Counted from the first letter of the stretch, positions 15,845 through 25,206 are shown. The stretch: DNA of 64,000 nucleotides from DATHTS01 sp965219305 (GCA_965219305.1 OZ244725.1:4712001-4776000), one strand, 5' to 3'. The notes: generated from the sequence alone by a model not told the origin. Translations and numbers: made by a program.

Positions 15845-17272
15845 TTAAAATAAATTATTGCCGCCGGTTAATTTTCTGCCGTCTGGACTGTGATTAGTGT
15901 TTTTTTTCATAGGCAGCACTTTTGCACTTTCATTTGTTGATGAAGATCGGCGTTTGCGATGTTTGCCGTGCGGCTCTTTTTCGATCTCGTCTTCCGGTTT
16001 GTTGCCGCTGTTGACGAGCAGTGCGAGGAGCGCGAGGAATAAAACGGAAATCGCCGTGATATGCAGAACGAAATCGAAAAGGCTGTGAATTAAAACCGCG
16101 AAAATTCCGGCAAATGCGCCGAGCGCGATGCCGTGCCGCAAGCGACTTTCAACTTTGATACTTTTAAATCCTGTCTTGAAAAAAATAAAAAGAAAAAATA
16201 TGCCGATAATCGCGCCGATAATTCCCAAATCAGCCAAAACTTGTAAATAATCGTTGTGTGCTTGTTCGACAGTCTCCATTCCGCTGGACGTGTCAAACGG
16301 CGTATATGCCGCGCCGAACGCGCCGAGTCCTGCTCCTAGCGGCAAGTTTGCAGAGATGGATTTAACGGTTACGCTCCAGATATGAAAACGGCTTGACGAA
16401 AAATCTTCCGAATTCGCACTTTCAGCGATTCTCGTCAGCGAAGATTCGCCGCCGATCAAAATTGAACCGGCGATCAGCATCATAATAAGTGCCGTCGCCA
16501 GACCGATCTTTAGAGCGAGTTGTTTTGTGTTTTTTGTTTTCGTGGTAATGATAATCAGGAAAATTATTTCTCCCAACAATGCGACCAGACCGCCGCGCGA
16601 GCCGCTTAAAATCAGCGCAACGCCCATCAAGCCGATGCCCGTTACGAAAAGTAAACGACGGTCTTTTTCGACTGCGCCGGAAAACATCAAACCGAGCGGC
16701 AGAGCGATGGTCATTTCTATAAAAGCCGCGAAGTCGTGGCGGTTGACGAATGAACCGAACGGCGTGCCGAAAGGAACTTCGTAAATTCCGTAGATTTTAT
16801 TCGGACTAAGAACGGCTTGCAAAATGGCGAAAAATGCGAATAAAAAACCGAAAATCGTAATTATCCAAAAAAGTTTGGTCAATCTTTCGAGTCTATCCGT
16901 AAAAGCGAGAAAGGCGGAAAAAAGAATGCCGAGAGCGATAAAATGGAAAGCTGCAATTTGTGTATTAAAAGGTTCGAGCGAAATCGTGCGCGGAATGTTT
17001 TCGACTCCCGCCGTCAGCGCGATGTTCCCGAACGGGATAATCTGAAAAAGTCCGTAAACGGCGACGGCAAAAACCGGAATTTGCAAAAGACTCTTATTAA
17101 ACCGCACTCTGCCGCCGAATAAACCGTCCAACGCCCAGAAAATTAAAACCAGCGAAACTGCAACATAAAAAACGGCAATTACCGGCTGATGAACCGTTCC
17201 GTAGGGCAAAGTCGTGGCGACGATCAAAATGCAGAGCAGAGCAAATACTATCTTTTTCGGCAGAGTTTTCAT
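15845..17272 (-). CDS. O-antigen ligase / Wzy_C-family membrane protein
   Basis: The 475-residue protein has about ten to twelve hydrophobic segments and the Wzy_C signature region (LILSGSRGGLVALLGEI) followed by a large loop with a conserved-looking HIWSVTVKSI and a QAHNDYLQ motif. These are shared by O-antigen ligases (WaaL), polymerases and related exopolysaccharide proteins. It ends in a basic cytoplasmic tail. It acts in the inner membrane, transferring or polymerising lipid-linked glycans; which one cannot be decided here. The next gene upstream on the same strand encodes a TPR/jelly-roll protein, a common partner in surface-polysaccharide loci. Confidence 0.8.
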   Translation of the reverse strand: MKTLPKKIVFALLCILIVATTLPYGTVHQPVIAVFYVAVSLVLIFWALDGLFGGRVRFNKSLLQIPVFAVAVYGLFQIIPFGNIALTAGVENIPRTISLEPFNTQIAAFHFIALGILFSAFLAFTDRLERLTKLFWIITIFGFLFAFFAILQAVLSPNKIYGIYEVPFGTPFGSFVNRHDFAAFIEMTIALPLGLMFSGAVEKDRRLLFVTGIGLMGVALILSGSRGGLVALLGEIIFLIIITTKTKNTKQLALKIGLATALIMMLIAGSILIGGESSLTRIAESANSEDFSSSRFHIWSVTVKSISANLPLGAGLGAFGAAYTPFDTSSGMETVEQAHNDYLQVLADLGIIGAIIGIFFLFIFFKTGFKSIKVESRLRHGIALGAFAGIFAVLIHSLFDFVLHITAISVLFLALLALLVNSGNKPEDEIEKEPHGKHRKRRSSSTNESAKVLPMKKNTNHSPDGRKLTGGNNLF

Positions 17273-17341
17273 AAAAATAGAGAATTGAAAAAACGAAAAT
17301 AAACCGAAATTTTATCTTATAAATTTCTTTATCTATCGTTT

Positions 17342-18643
17342 TTAGTTTTTCGTCAAATTAAAGTCGTCATACCAAATTGTCCCGATAATCGGACAATTGT
17401 CGCCGCAGAAAGAACGATTTGTGCGAATAAAGACTCCTTCAGCATCTTTCGGCGCGACAAAATCAAGCGTGATTTCCTGCCAATCATTTGTGCCGGTCGG
17501 AAAAGGTTTTGTTGCGGCGATACCGATTGAGGTTTTTGCTTCGATTATTTCCAGCATCGGCGGTCCGCCGCTTTTTAAGTCCTCGGTTTTCAGCCAAAAA
17601 CTCAGATGATATGTTTTTCCCGGTTCTGTTACGACGGCTTGCGTTATGTCGTAAATTTGCGGAACGGTCAAACCGTTGAAAGCAACGCGCAAACTGCGCG
17701 CTCCCGAATGTTTGCGGGATGAATCGGTTTTGACGCTCATTTTTTCGATTTTGCCGATTTTCCAACCGAAATAAACATTTTCGATGTCGTCAATTTTTTC
17801 CTCAAAACCGCCGTTATAGATCGTTTCCGCTTTAACGCCGCTTTCAATTCCGAGTTGGTCAACAAACTGCACCGCCGAACGCAGATTACCTTTATCGTAA
17901 AGTACGCGCAAAACAAGTCTGGCGATTATCTCGTTTGTCTGTTTTTCCTCAGCCGACAGAGTATTCCATACGCGCAGACTGTCTTCGGCACGTCCTTTGA
18001 GAGCGTAAAATTTCGCCAAACCGACTTTTGCCTGAGACGAATCACCCGCAACATTTTCAAGTTGAGCAGTGTCCTGGTCGTAAAATTCCCACACCAGAGA
18101 AAAAACCTGCTGCCGGTAAATATCATCATCGGCGGCGGCTTTTTTCAACTCGGAAAATGCTTCTTCACTGCGATTTTGCCGCAGATAAAAATTTCCTAAC
18201 TGCCAGTGCGGATAAGTATATGTCGGCGCGAGTTCAACGCCGCGCAGATAAGCCTTTTCCGCGTTTTCCGGTTGATCCGACTGTTCATAAGCGCGTCCGA
18301 GTTCAACCCACCAACGAAAGTCGTAAGGTGCGAGTCGAACAGCTTGTTCGGTGTCGCGCAATGATTGTTCGAGTTCTTCCGGCGTAAAACCGTCTTTTTC
18401 AGTTCCGGCGAGAAGCCAACTCGTCATCGGATCATTCGGCGCGAGACTTTTCGCGGTTGCGGCAACTTCTTTGGCGTTCGATTGTGTCGGCAAAGTCAAT
18501 CCGGCGAGCATACTTCCGAATTGCCAACGCGCCGAAAACCACGCGAATGCGATTGCCAAAATTATGACGGCGACGAGCGCGATTCTAATCGGCAAACTTC
18601 GCGAGTTTATCTTTTTTACCTGCTGAGTTTTTTCCGGCATCAA
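17342..18643 (-). CDS. Membrane-anchored TPR protein with C-terminal carbohydrate-binding-like domain
   Basis: The 433-residue protein has an N-terminal membrane anchor (LPIRIALVAVIILAIAFAWF). Several TPR units follow (DFRWWVELGRAYEQSDQPEN, YTYPHWQLGNFYLRQNRSEE), then a C-terminal beta-rich domain beginning YNGGFEEKIDD with RSLRVAFNG and TYHLSFWLKTE. That domain resembles CBM-like jelly rolls. It probably works in the periplasm with the O-antigen-ligase-like protein 69 bases downstream on the same strand, perhaps organising glycan export. The pairing is inferred from position only. Confidence 0.7.
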   Translation of the reverse strand: MMPEKTQQVKKINSRSLPIRIALVAVIILAIAFAWFSARWQFGSMLAGLTLPTQSNAKEVAATAKSLAPNDPMTSWLLAGTEKDGFTPEELEQSLRDTEQAVRLAPYDFRWWVELGRAYEQSDQPENAEKAYLRGVELAPTYTYPHWQLGNFYLRQNRSEEAFSELKKAAADDDIYRQQVFSLVWEFYDQDTAQLENVAGDSSQAKVGLAKFYALKGRAEDSLRVWNTLSAEEKQTNEIIARLVLRVLYDKGNLRSAVQFVDQLGIESGVKAETIYNGGFEEKIDDIENVYFGWKIGKIEKMSVKTDSSRKHSGARSLRVAFNGLTVPQIYDITQAVVTEPGKTYHLSFWLKTEDLKSGGPPMLEIIEAKTSIGIAATKPFPTGTNDWQEITLDFVAPKDAEGVFIRTNRSFCGDNCPIIGTIWYDDFNLTKN

Positions 18644-18760
18644 TTATCTAATGTAAAACGAAAAACAAATAATAGAAAATTAACGAGAGTTTTTTTTCGT
18701 TTCTGGATTTTCAATTTTTAATATTATGTTAAATTATTACTTCTCTCAAGGTTGGCAAAG

Positions 18761-19393
18761 ATGAGAATCGTTTGTATTTCCGACACGCATAATTGCAATG
18801 AACAAATAAAAGTCCCTGACGGCGACGTTTTAATTCACGCCGGAGACGCGACCGTTACGGGAAGATCGGACGAAATTGTTTTATTTAACAAATGGTTTGC
18901 GAGTTTGCCGCATCGTTTCAAAATTTTCGTCGCCGGAAATCACGATTGGCTTTTTGAAACAAATAACAATTATGCACGCGAACTTTTAAGCGATGAGATA
19001 ATTTATTTGCAGGATTCTTCGACGCAGATTGAAGATTTAAAAATTTACGGTTCGCCGTGGCAGCCGAAATTTTTCGATTGGGCATTTAATTTGAATCGCG
19101 GCGCGGAACTTGCCGAAAAATGGAAATTGATTCCCGATGATACAGATATTTTAATTACTCACGGACCGCCGAACGGAATTTTAGATGAAGTTCCGCGAAA
19201 ATATTTTATCGAAAACACGGGCTGTGAAGAATTAATAAAAAAAGTTGCAGAGGTAAAACCGAAACTGCACGTTTTCGGTCATATTCATTGCGGCTACGGG
19301 CAGACGGAAAAGTTCGGCGTAAAATTCGTCAACGCATCGAATTGCGACGAATCTTACGAACCGACACAGCCGCCGATCGTGATAGATTTATAG
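18761..19393 (+). CDS. Calcineurin-like metallophosphoesterase
   Basis: The 210-residue protein shows all five metallophosphatase blocks: SDTHN, HAGDAT, GNHD, THGPPNG and FGHIHCG. The motifs coordinate two metal ions for phosphoester hydrolysis. The small size resembles the MPPED-like branch, whose members hydrolyse cyclic nucleotides or similar substrates, but the natural substrate cannot be read. I chose the ATG at 18761 over the TTG at 18752 because it begins directly with MRIVCISDTH. It is a single gene with no clear operon partner. Confidence 0.88.
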   Translation: MRIVCISDTHNCNEQIKVPDGDVLIHAGDATVTGRSDEIVLFNKWFASLPHRFKIFVAGNHDWLFETNNNYARELLSDEIIYLQDSSTQIEDLKIYGSPWQPKFFDWAFNLNRGAELAEKWKLIPDDTDILITHGPPNGILDEVPRKYFIENTGCEELIKKVAEVKPKLHVFGHIHCGYGQTEKFGVKFVNASNCDESYEPTQPPIVIDL

Positions 19394-19410
19394 ATGAATT
19401 GACAACGGAC

Positions 19411-19452
19411 AACGGACAATTAACAATATTTTGTTGTTGTTAATTGTCCGTT
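19411..19452. repeat. Perfect 16-bp inverted repeat hairpin
   Basis: Bases 19411-19426 pair perfectly with 19437-19452 around a 10-base loop. A direct copy of ACGGACA lies just upstream. The hairpin sits between the phosphoesterase and acyltransferase genes and abuts the latter's start at 19459. It may act as a terminator or be a short palindromic repeat. It would also lie immediately 5' of the acyltransferase ATG. Confidence 0.6.
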
Positions 19453-19458
19453 TATTTG

Positions 19459-20304
19459 ATGGAAGAACTTACAAAACACGAAAATACTTCGCTTGTTCCG
19501 GCAGAAGACGAATTAGCGGTACTCGAACCGCTGGAAAAGATTGGTTTTAAACTGACTCACCGGATGAATCAAGGCGCGTGGAAACGCCTGATGACGTTTT
19601 GCCAGCGTCACATCGGTTCGTTATGGATTCGCATCTGCACATACAATCTGATGCGCGTTCACGGTATCGAAAATTTTGAGAAAACCGATGCAAATCGTCC
19701 GATTTTATTAGTTGCAAATCACCGTTCGTTTTTCGATATGTATGTTGTTTCAAGTGTTCTTTTCCGCAAAACGACGCGCAAGTTCAATCTTTATTTTCCC
19801 GTTCGCGCAAAATTTTTCTATACATCGCCCGTCGGTTGGTCTGTCAATTTCGTGATGGGCTGGTTTTCGATGTATCCGCCGTTTTTCCGCGAACGCGGCG
19901 AAAGTAAAAAAAGAGAATTCGATAAATTTTCGATGCGAAAACTCGTCCAACTCGCTTCCGAACAAAAACCGAATATCATCGGTTTTCATCCAGAAGGCGA
20001 ACGAAATTTAGACCTCAACCAACACTCGCTTCTGCCCGCACAACCCGGAGTCGGTGCGGTTATTATGAAAGCACAGCCGCAAGTCGTTCCCGTTTTCATC
20101 ACGGGTTTGGGAAACGATCTGCCGAAACAAATACTCGGAAACTGGACAGGCGGCGAAAAAGTCCGCGTCTGGTTCGGCGATCCCGTTGATCTGTCGGAAT
20201 TTTATGGGCAAAAAGACCGCCTCAGAACTCACAAAGAAATCTCCGATTTTTTGATGACTAAAATCGCCGAGCTCGCCGAAGCCGATAAAAAAAGGCAAAC
20301 GTAA
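19459..20304 (+). CDS. PlsC-like lysophospholipid acyltransferase
   Basis: From the ATG at 19459 the protein has 281 residues. It contains the acyltransferase block I NHRSFFD (NHx4D) and block III FHPEGERN (the FPEGTR equivalent), followed by VVPVFITG (block IV). Such enzymes transfer fatty acyl groups to lysophosphatidate or other lipids at the inner membrane. The N-terminal ~60 residues are an extra helical region. A TTG start at 19444 lies inside the preceding hairpin and is less likely. The exact acceptor is unknown. Confidence 0.82.
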   Translation: MEELTKHENTSLVPAEDELAVLEPLEKIGFKLTHRMNQGAWKRLMTFCQRHIGSLWIRICTYNLMRVHGIENFEKTDANRPILLVANHRSFFDMYVVSSVLFRKTTRKFNLYFPVRAKFFYTSPVGWSVNFVMGWFSMYPPFFRERGESKKREFDKFSMRKLVQLASEQKPNIIGFHPEGERNLDLNQHSLLPAQPGVGAVIMKAQPQVVPVFITGLGNDLPKQILGNWTGGEKVRVWFGDPVDLSEFYGQKDRLRTHKEISDFLMTKIAELAEADKKRQT

Positions 20305-20393
20305 TTTTGCTTTTACATATTTAACTCCGCATTTCAAATCCGCAAAAATTTGTGTCAATCTATTAAATTGAAAATTTGGCAGGTTATTAAAAA

Positions 20394-22007
20394 GTGGAAG
20401 AATTTACAAAAAATAAAAATAAACCCTCATTAGAAATGTCGTCGAAACGCCGCTGGGCGGTGACGGCGGGCGTGATGGTCGGAATGTTTATCGCCGCGCT
20501 CGAAGCGACGGTCGTCGGAACGGCGATGCCGACGGTGATCGCGTCGCTCGGCGGTCTGAATCATTACAGTTGGGTTTTTTCGGCGTATCTCGTAACTTCG
20601 ACCGTGACCGTTCCCGTCTGGGGAAAACTCTCGGATTTGTATGGAAGACGTTTGCTTTATCAAGCCGGAATTGCAATTTTCCTGCTCGGTTCGGTGCTTT
20701 CGGGATTGTCGGGAACGATGACGCAATTGATTATTTTCCGTGCGATTCAGGGACTCGGCGCGGGCGCGTTGATTCCGCTCGGAATGACGATCATCGGCGA
20801 CATTTTCACGCTCGAAGAACGCGCCAAAATGCAGGCGTATTTCAGCGGCGTGTGGGGATTGTCGAGCGTGATCGGTCCTTTGATCGGCGGATTTATCACC
20901 GATCAATTGTCGTGGCGTTGGGTTTTTTACATCAATCTGCCGATCGGAATCGCCGCCGCTCTGATTATCGGTCTCGCGCTTAAAGAGCCGAAACTTACCG
21001 AAAAACCGAAAATTGATTACGCGGGCGCGACGCTTTTGATGACGGCGATTTCGCTCTTGATGCTCGCGCTGGTCGAAGGCGGCGCGTCTGTTTCGACGCT
21101 TTTGACGACGCAGAATATTCTTCTGATCGGCGGTTCGGTCGTTTTGCTTTTGATTTTCGCAAAGGTCGAAAAACGTGCGCCTGATCCGATCATTCCGTTT
21201 GAACTTTTCAAAAACCGCACGATCAGTTTGTCGGTTGCGGCGGGATTTCTGGCGGGCGTGGCGATGTTCGGCGCGATCTCGTTTGTGCCGCTGTTCGCGC
21301 AGGGCGCACTCGGTTCGACGGCGACCGAAGCCGGTTCTCTGCTCACGCCCTTGATGCTCAGTTGGGTGGCGATGTCCATCGTCGGCGGGCGCGTTCTCTT
21401 AAAAGTCGGCTATAAAAAACTCTCGGTTGCCGGATTTATAGTTTTGACGATCGGGTTTGTTTTGCTGTCGAATTTCGACCGCGACACGCCACGCGTCTGG
21501 CTTTACGTCTATCTCGCCTGCATCGGCGCGGGACTCGGAATGACGATGCTGACACTTCTTATCGCCGTTCAGGAATCTGTCAACCGCCGAAAACTCGGCG
21601 TGGCGACATCGCTCAACCAATTTTCGAGGGCAATTGGCGGCGCGTTCGGCGTGGCGATTATGGGTGCGTTTTTAACCGTCGGTCTGGCGACTCAGTTAAA
21701 TAAAGTCGCACAAAACAATCCCGCGATCACGCCGCAGGAAGCCGCCGAATTCGCATCAAACCCGAATGCCCTGATTGACCCGCAGGCAAAAGCACAGATC
21801 GCACCGGAAACGCTCGACGTTCTACAGGAAGCGATGGCGGTTTCGATCCACAAAGTATTCTGGGTAGCGGCAATATTATCGGGATTGGCACTGATCGTCG
21901 CACTATTTTTGCCCGCCGAAATTGATAAATCCGAACGCGACGGCGAGAAATTGATAATGGCGGAACAGACGATGCTCGACGAAGATTCTCAACCCGAAGC
22001 GGTTTGA
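20394..22007 (+). CDS. MFS efflux transporter, DHA2 (EmrB/QacA) family
   Basis: The 537-residue protein starts with GTG. A later ATG at 20436, just before MSSKRRWAV, is also possible. It has about 14 hydrophobic segments and the DHA2 motifs VWGKLSDLYGRRLLY (motif A), RAIQGLGAGALIPLG and WRWVFYINLPIG. These proton-driven pumps export drugs or metabolites across the inner membrane. No EmrA-type adaptor or regulator lies next to it. A strong terminator follows at 22043-22076. Confidence 0.9.
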   Translation: MEEFTKNKNKPSLEMSSKRRWAVTAGVMVGMFIAALEATVVGTAMPTVIASLGGLNHYSWVFSAYLVTSTVTVPVWGKLSDLYGRRLLYQAGIAIFLLGSVLSGLSGTMTQLIIFRAIQGLGAGALIPLGMTIIGDIFTLEERAKMQAYFSGVWGLSSVIGPLIGGFITDQLSWRWVFYINLPIGIAAALIIGLALKEPKLTEKPKIDYAGATLLMTAISLLMLALVEGGASVSTLLTTQNILLIGGSVVLLLIFAKVEKRAPDPIIPFELFKNRTISLSVAAGFLAGVAMFGAISFVPLFAQGALGSTATEAGSLLTPLMLSWVAMSIVGGRVLLKVGYKKLSVAGFIVLTIGFVLLSNFDRDTPRVWLYVYLACIGAGLGMTMLTLLIAVQESVNRRKLGVATSLNQFSRAIGGAFGVAIMGAFLTVGLATQLNKVAQNNPAITPQEAAEFASNPNALIDPQAKAQIAPETLDVLQEAMAVSIHKVFWVAAILSGLALIVALFLPAEIDKSERDGEKLIMAEQTMLDEDSQPEAV

Positions 22008-22042
22008 GAGCAATTACAAATTACGAATTACGAATTAAATAG

Positions 22043-22076
22043 AAAGGGCGAAGTCGAGTTACCGGCTTCGCCTTTT
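22043..22076 (+). terminator. Terminator after MFS gene
   Basis: A GC-rich 14-bp stem (22043-22056 with 22063-22076, two imperfect pairs) is followed by T residues. It lies 36 bases after the MFS stop, just after a stretch of repeated ATTACGAATTA. Confidence 0.8.
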
Positions 22077-22179
22077 TGATATGTTGAATTCCGTTATTCG
22101 TAAGCTGAAAATATATTGTTTTTGACACCGTTCTTTCCAGAGAAAATAAATTATACGGGAATAATAACTAAATCGCCGT

Positions 22180-24219
22180 TTAAGACAGTGATTTTATTTC
22201 CTCGACCGTGTTCGGATTTTCGAGTGCCGATACATCGCCGACATCTTCGCCTAAATACGCCGAACGAATCACGCGGCGCATAACTTTGGCGTTGCGCGTT
22301 TTCGGGAGCGCGGAAACGAAATGAATGCGCGACGGTGCGAGCGGTTTGCCCATATCTTTGGCGACAACCGCTTTTAATTCGGCTTCTAAAGTCGGGAGCG
22401 CAGGCAGCCTGCCTGCGTGCTTGTCTTCTATAGAATTCGACGACATTTCACTCGCAGGCAGGCTGCCTGCGCTCCCGGCGAGGACGCAGAAGGCGACCAT
22501 TGCCGTGCCTTTTATCTCGTGCGGAACGCCGATCACGGCGGCTTCGGCGACTCGTTTGTCGGCGACGAGAAGACTTTCGATTTCTGCCGGACCGACTCTT
22601 TTTCCGGCGACGTTGAGCGTGTCGTCCGAGCGTCCGAGAATATACCAATGACCGTCGGAATCCTTCATCGCAAAATCGCCGTGAACCCAGATTTTTTCAA
22701 AGCGCGACCAGTAAGTTTCCAGATAACGCTCGTTTTCTTGCCAGAAACCGCGCGCCATTCCGATCCACGGTTTGCGAATCGCCAATTCGCCGACTGCGCC
22801 CGCGGGAAGGGAATTTCCTTCTTCGTCCAAAATATCCGCGTCAATTCCGGGACACGGCGCGGGAAACGAACCGGCTTTTTGCGGCAGAAGCGGATTTCCC
22901 ATCAAAATCCCGCCCGAAATTTCCGTGCCGCCGGAATAATTAATGATCGGCAATTTCGAATCACCGACTTTTTCAAACAGCCAATACCAAGGCGCGGGAT
23001 TCCAAGGCTCGCCCGTCGAAGCGAAGGCGCGGAGCGAAGAAAGATCGTGTTTTTTCGGCAGATCGTCGCCTTTTGTCGAAAGCACGCGAATCAAAGTCGG
23101 CGAGATTCCGAGAATTTCGACTTTATGTTTCGCGCAAAATTCCCACATTCGATCAGCGTTCGGATAATCCGGCGAACCGTCGTAAAGCACCATCGTCGCG
23201 CCGTTTATCAACGCGCCGTAAATCAGCCAAGGTCCCATCATCCAACCGATATCCGTTATCCAGGAAATGCGCGTTCCTTTTCCGACATCAGTCCCGAAAG
23301 CCATATCCTGCGCCGCCTTGATCGGAAAACCGCAATGAACGTGCGCGATTCCTTTCGGTCGCCCGGTCGTGCCGGAACTGTATAGAATTATCAGCGGATC
23401 GTTTGCGTCGGTTGGTTCGTTTTCACTATATTGAAGATTTTGACTTTGCAAACCTTTATTCATTAATTCTGACCAGAATGTTTTATATTTTGCCGAATCT
23501 TCTTCAATTTTGTTTTTCTCAGATACTACAAAAACTTTTTCGATTGTCGGATTATTAGAGATTGCGCTTTTGGCTATTGAAAAAGTATCAATAAATTTCC
23601 CGCGTCTTGTAAATCCTTCACAAGTGAAAACTGCTTTAGCCTTAACTGCATTAAATCGTGATGAAATAGCTTCAATTCCATATCCAGAAAAAACAGGAAC
23701 AGCAATCGCGCCGATTCGATTTATAGCCAATAACGCGATTACTGTTTCAACAATCATCGGCAAATGAATTCCAATTGCATCGCCTTTTCCTAATCCATAC
23801 TCTCTTAAACCAGCCGAACATAATTCGACATCTCCTTTCAAATCTTTATAAGTAAGTTCAAGAACTTCGCCTTCTTCGCCTTCCCAGATTATCGCCGCCT
23901 GATCTTCGATTTCCGTTTCGATCCAACGATCCAAACACATTTCTGTAATATTCAAACCGCCGCCGACGCACCATTTCGACCATTCGATTCCTTCCGTCGT
24001 ATCCAATAATTTTTCATAAGTCGGATCGAATTTTATATCGAGAAATTTCAAAACTTCCGCCGTAAAAGCTTCGACATCTTCGACGGATTTTTGGTAAAGT
24101 TCATCCCAACTTTTCGCGCCCGTCTGCCGCATAAATTTCTTTAACTGAGATTTTTCGATAACTTCTTCAGACGGTCGCCACGCGACGGGTTGGTTTTCAA
24201 GAATATTTGTTTCGTCCAT
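22180..24219 (-). CDS. Acyl-CoA synthetase (acetyl-CoA synthetase-like, AMP-forming) with repeat insertion
   Basis: The 679-residue protein has the AMP-binding P-loop LYSSGTTGRPKG, the SGGTEISGG block, a YILGRSDDTLNVAGKRVGP stretch and the C-terminal catalytic lysine in LPKTRNAKVMRR. It adenylates a carboxylic acid and transfers it to CoA, and its overall layout resembles acetyl- or acetoacetyl-CoA synthetases. Roughly 28 residues (SAGSLPA through AGRLPALPT, near residues 580-608) come from a palindromic DNA repeat inserted in frame in the mobile C-terminal domain. The rest of the domain is intact, so the enzyme is probably still active. The acid substrate is not certain. Confidence 0.88.
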   Translation of the reverse strand: MDETNILENQPVAWRPSEEVIEKSQLKKFMRQTGAKSWDELYQKSVEDVEAFTAEVLKFLDIKFDPTYEKLLDTTEGIEWSKWCVGGGLNITEMCLDRWIETEIEDQAAIIWEGEEGEVLELTYKDLKGDVELCSAGLREYGLGKGDAIGIHLPMIVETVIALLAINRIGAIAVPVFSGYGIEAISSRFNAVKAKAVFTCEGFTRRGKFIDTFSIAKSAISNNPTIEKVFVVSEKNKIEEDSAKYKTFWSELMNKGLQSQNLQYSENEPTDANDPLIILYSSGTTGRPKGIAHVHCGFPIKAAQDMAFGTDVGKGTRISWITDIGWMMGPWLIYGALINGATMVLYDGSPDYPNADRMWEFCAKHKVEILGISPTLIRVLSTKGDDLPKKHDLSSLRAFASTGEPWNPAPWYWLFEKVGDSKLPIINYSGGTEISGGILMGNPLLPQKAGSFPAPCPGIDADILDEEGNSLPAGAVGELAIRKPWIGMARGFWQENERYLETYWSRFEKIWVHGDFAMKDSDGHWYILGRSDDTLNVAGKRVGPAEIESLLVADKRVAEAAVIGVPHEIKGTAMVAFCVLAGSAGSLPASEMSSNSIEDKHAGRLPALPTLEAELKAVVAKDMGKPLAPSRIHFVSALPKTRNAKVMRRVIRSAYLGEDVGDVSALENPNTVEEIKSLS
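22393..22477. repeat. REP-like palindrome inside the acyl-CoA synthetase gene
   Basis: Two perfect 25-bp inverted arms (22393-22417 and 22453-22477), each built on CAGGCAGGCTGCCTGC, flank a 35-bp spacer. The total length keeps the host reading frame, and the arms translate as SAGSLPA and AGRLPALP. I recognise this pattern as an interspersed repeat that recurs in many bacterial genomes; a genome count is needed to confirm it here. Confidence 0.85.
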
Positions 24220-24229
24220 AATTTTTTTA

Positions 24230-24359
24230 TTGCCCGCGAAAGACGCGAAAGAGCGCGAAAAAAAGAATAAGAAGTAAAAATTCCTATTCTTATATTCTTC
24301 AATTTCTCTTCATCTTTTTTTCGCGTCTTTTCGCGTATTTCGCGGGCAAAATCTTACGT
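24230..24359. repeat. Long imperfect palindrome, CGCGAAA family
   Basis: The element starts TTGCCCGCGAAAGACGCGAA and ends with its imperfect reverse complement (CGCGTATTTCGCGGGCAA), giving a 130-bp hairpin-forming unit between two divergent genes. It shares its outer TTGCCC/GGGCAA ends and CGAAA pattern with the element at 41142-41223, so both probably belong to one REP or MITE-like family. Confidence 0.7.
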
Positions 24360-24423
24360 TTTAATTTTCAAATTTTATGATATTTCAAATCTATATTAGA
24401 ATCAGTTTAACACGGGAAAATGT

Positions 24424-25206
24424 ATGGAAGGAAAACCTATCGAACTGCCGAAAAATCTGTTTGCCGGAAAGACGGCGATTGTTACGGGCGCATCGCGCGG
24501 AGTCGGACGCGCGACGGCTTTGCGTCTGGCGGAAGCGGGCGCGAATACGGTCGTAAATTATTTGACGCGCAGCGATTCGGCGAGCAATGTCGTTGAATTG
24601 TGTGAGGAAAAAGGCGTTGAATCAATCGCCGTGCAGGGCGACGTTTCCGAATGGAAAGACGCGCATAATATCGCCGAAAGAACGCTCGAAAAATTCGGAC
24701 GCATTGATCTTCTTGTCTTAAACGCCGGAATCTGGGAAGGCGCGCCGATCGAGGAAATGAGCGAAGAACTCTGGAATAAAGTTATGAACACGAACTTAAA
24801 AGCGGCGTGGGCGATGACGAAAGCGTGTGTTCCGGCGATCAAAAAACAGGAAAAAGGCGCGATTGTGCTGGTTTCTTCAACCGCCGGACAACGCGGTGAA
24901 GCGAATTATTCAAATTACGCGGCTTCAAAAGGCGGACAAATCTCGTTCACAAAAGCCTTGGCATCGGAACTCTGCCCGAAAATCCGCGTCAACGCCGTCG
25001 CGCCCGGTTGGATAGAAACGGCGATGGTGCGCCCGGTTTTCGAAGACGAAGTTTACAAAAAGTCAGTAATTGACGCGATCCCGATGAAACGTATGGCTTC
25101 ATCGGACGACGTTGCGCTTTCGATCTGTTTTCTGCTGTCCGATTGGTCGCAGCACATCACGGGCGAAATCCTGAACATCAACGGCGGCGCGGTTTTGTGC
25201 GGGTGA
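24424..25206 (+). CDS. Short-chain dehydrogenase/reductase (FabG-like)
   Basis: The 260-residue protein has the SDR cofactor motif VTGASRGVGRATA, the NAG motif (LVLNAG), catalytic serine in VLVSSTAG and the YAASK Tyr-Lys pair. The tail ITGEILNINGGAVL is typical of FabG-type reductases. It would reduce a keto group or oxidise an alcohol using NAD(P)H. It stands divergently from the acyl-CoA synthetase, which may hint at fatty-acid-related metabolism, but the substrate cannot be assigned. Confidence 0.9.
   Translation: MEGKPIELPKNLFAGKTAIVTGASRGVGRATALRLAEAGANTVVNYLTRSDSASNVVELCEEKGVESIAVQGDVSEWKDAHNIAERTLEKFGRIDLLVLNAGIWEGAPIEEMSEELWNKVMNTNLKAAWAMTKACVPAIKKQEKGAIVLVSSTAGQRGEANYSNYAASKGGQISFTKALASELCPKIRVNAVAPGWIETAMVRPVFEDEVYKKSVIDAIPMKRMASSDDVALSICFLLSDWSQHITGEILNINGGAVLCG

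Noticed and set aside
22417..23385. Plus-strand open frame of 322 residues inside the acyl-CoA synthetase gene
   Set aside because: It is the complement of a clearly conserved AMP-binding enzyme. Its sequence is Arg/Phe rich with no domain.
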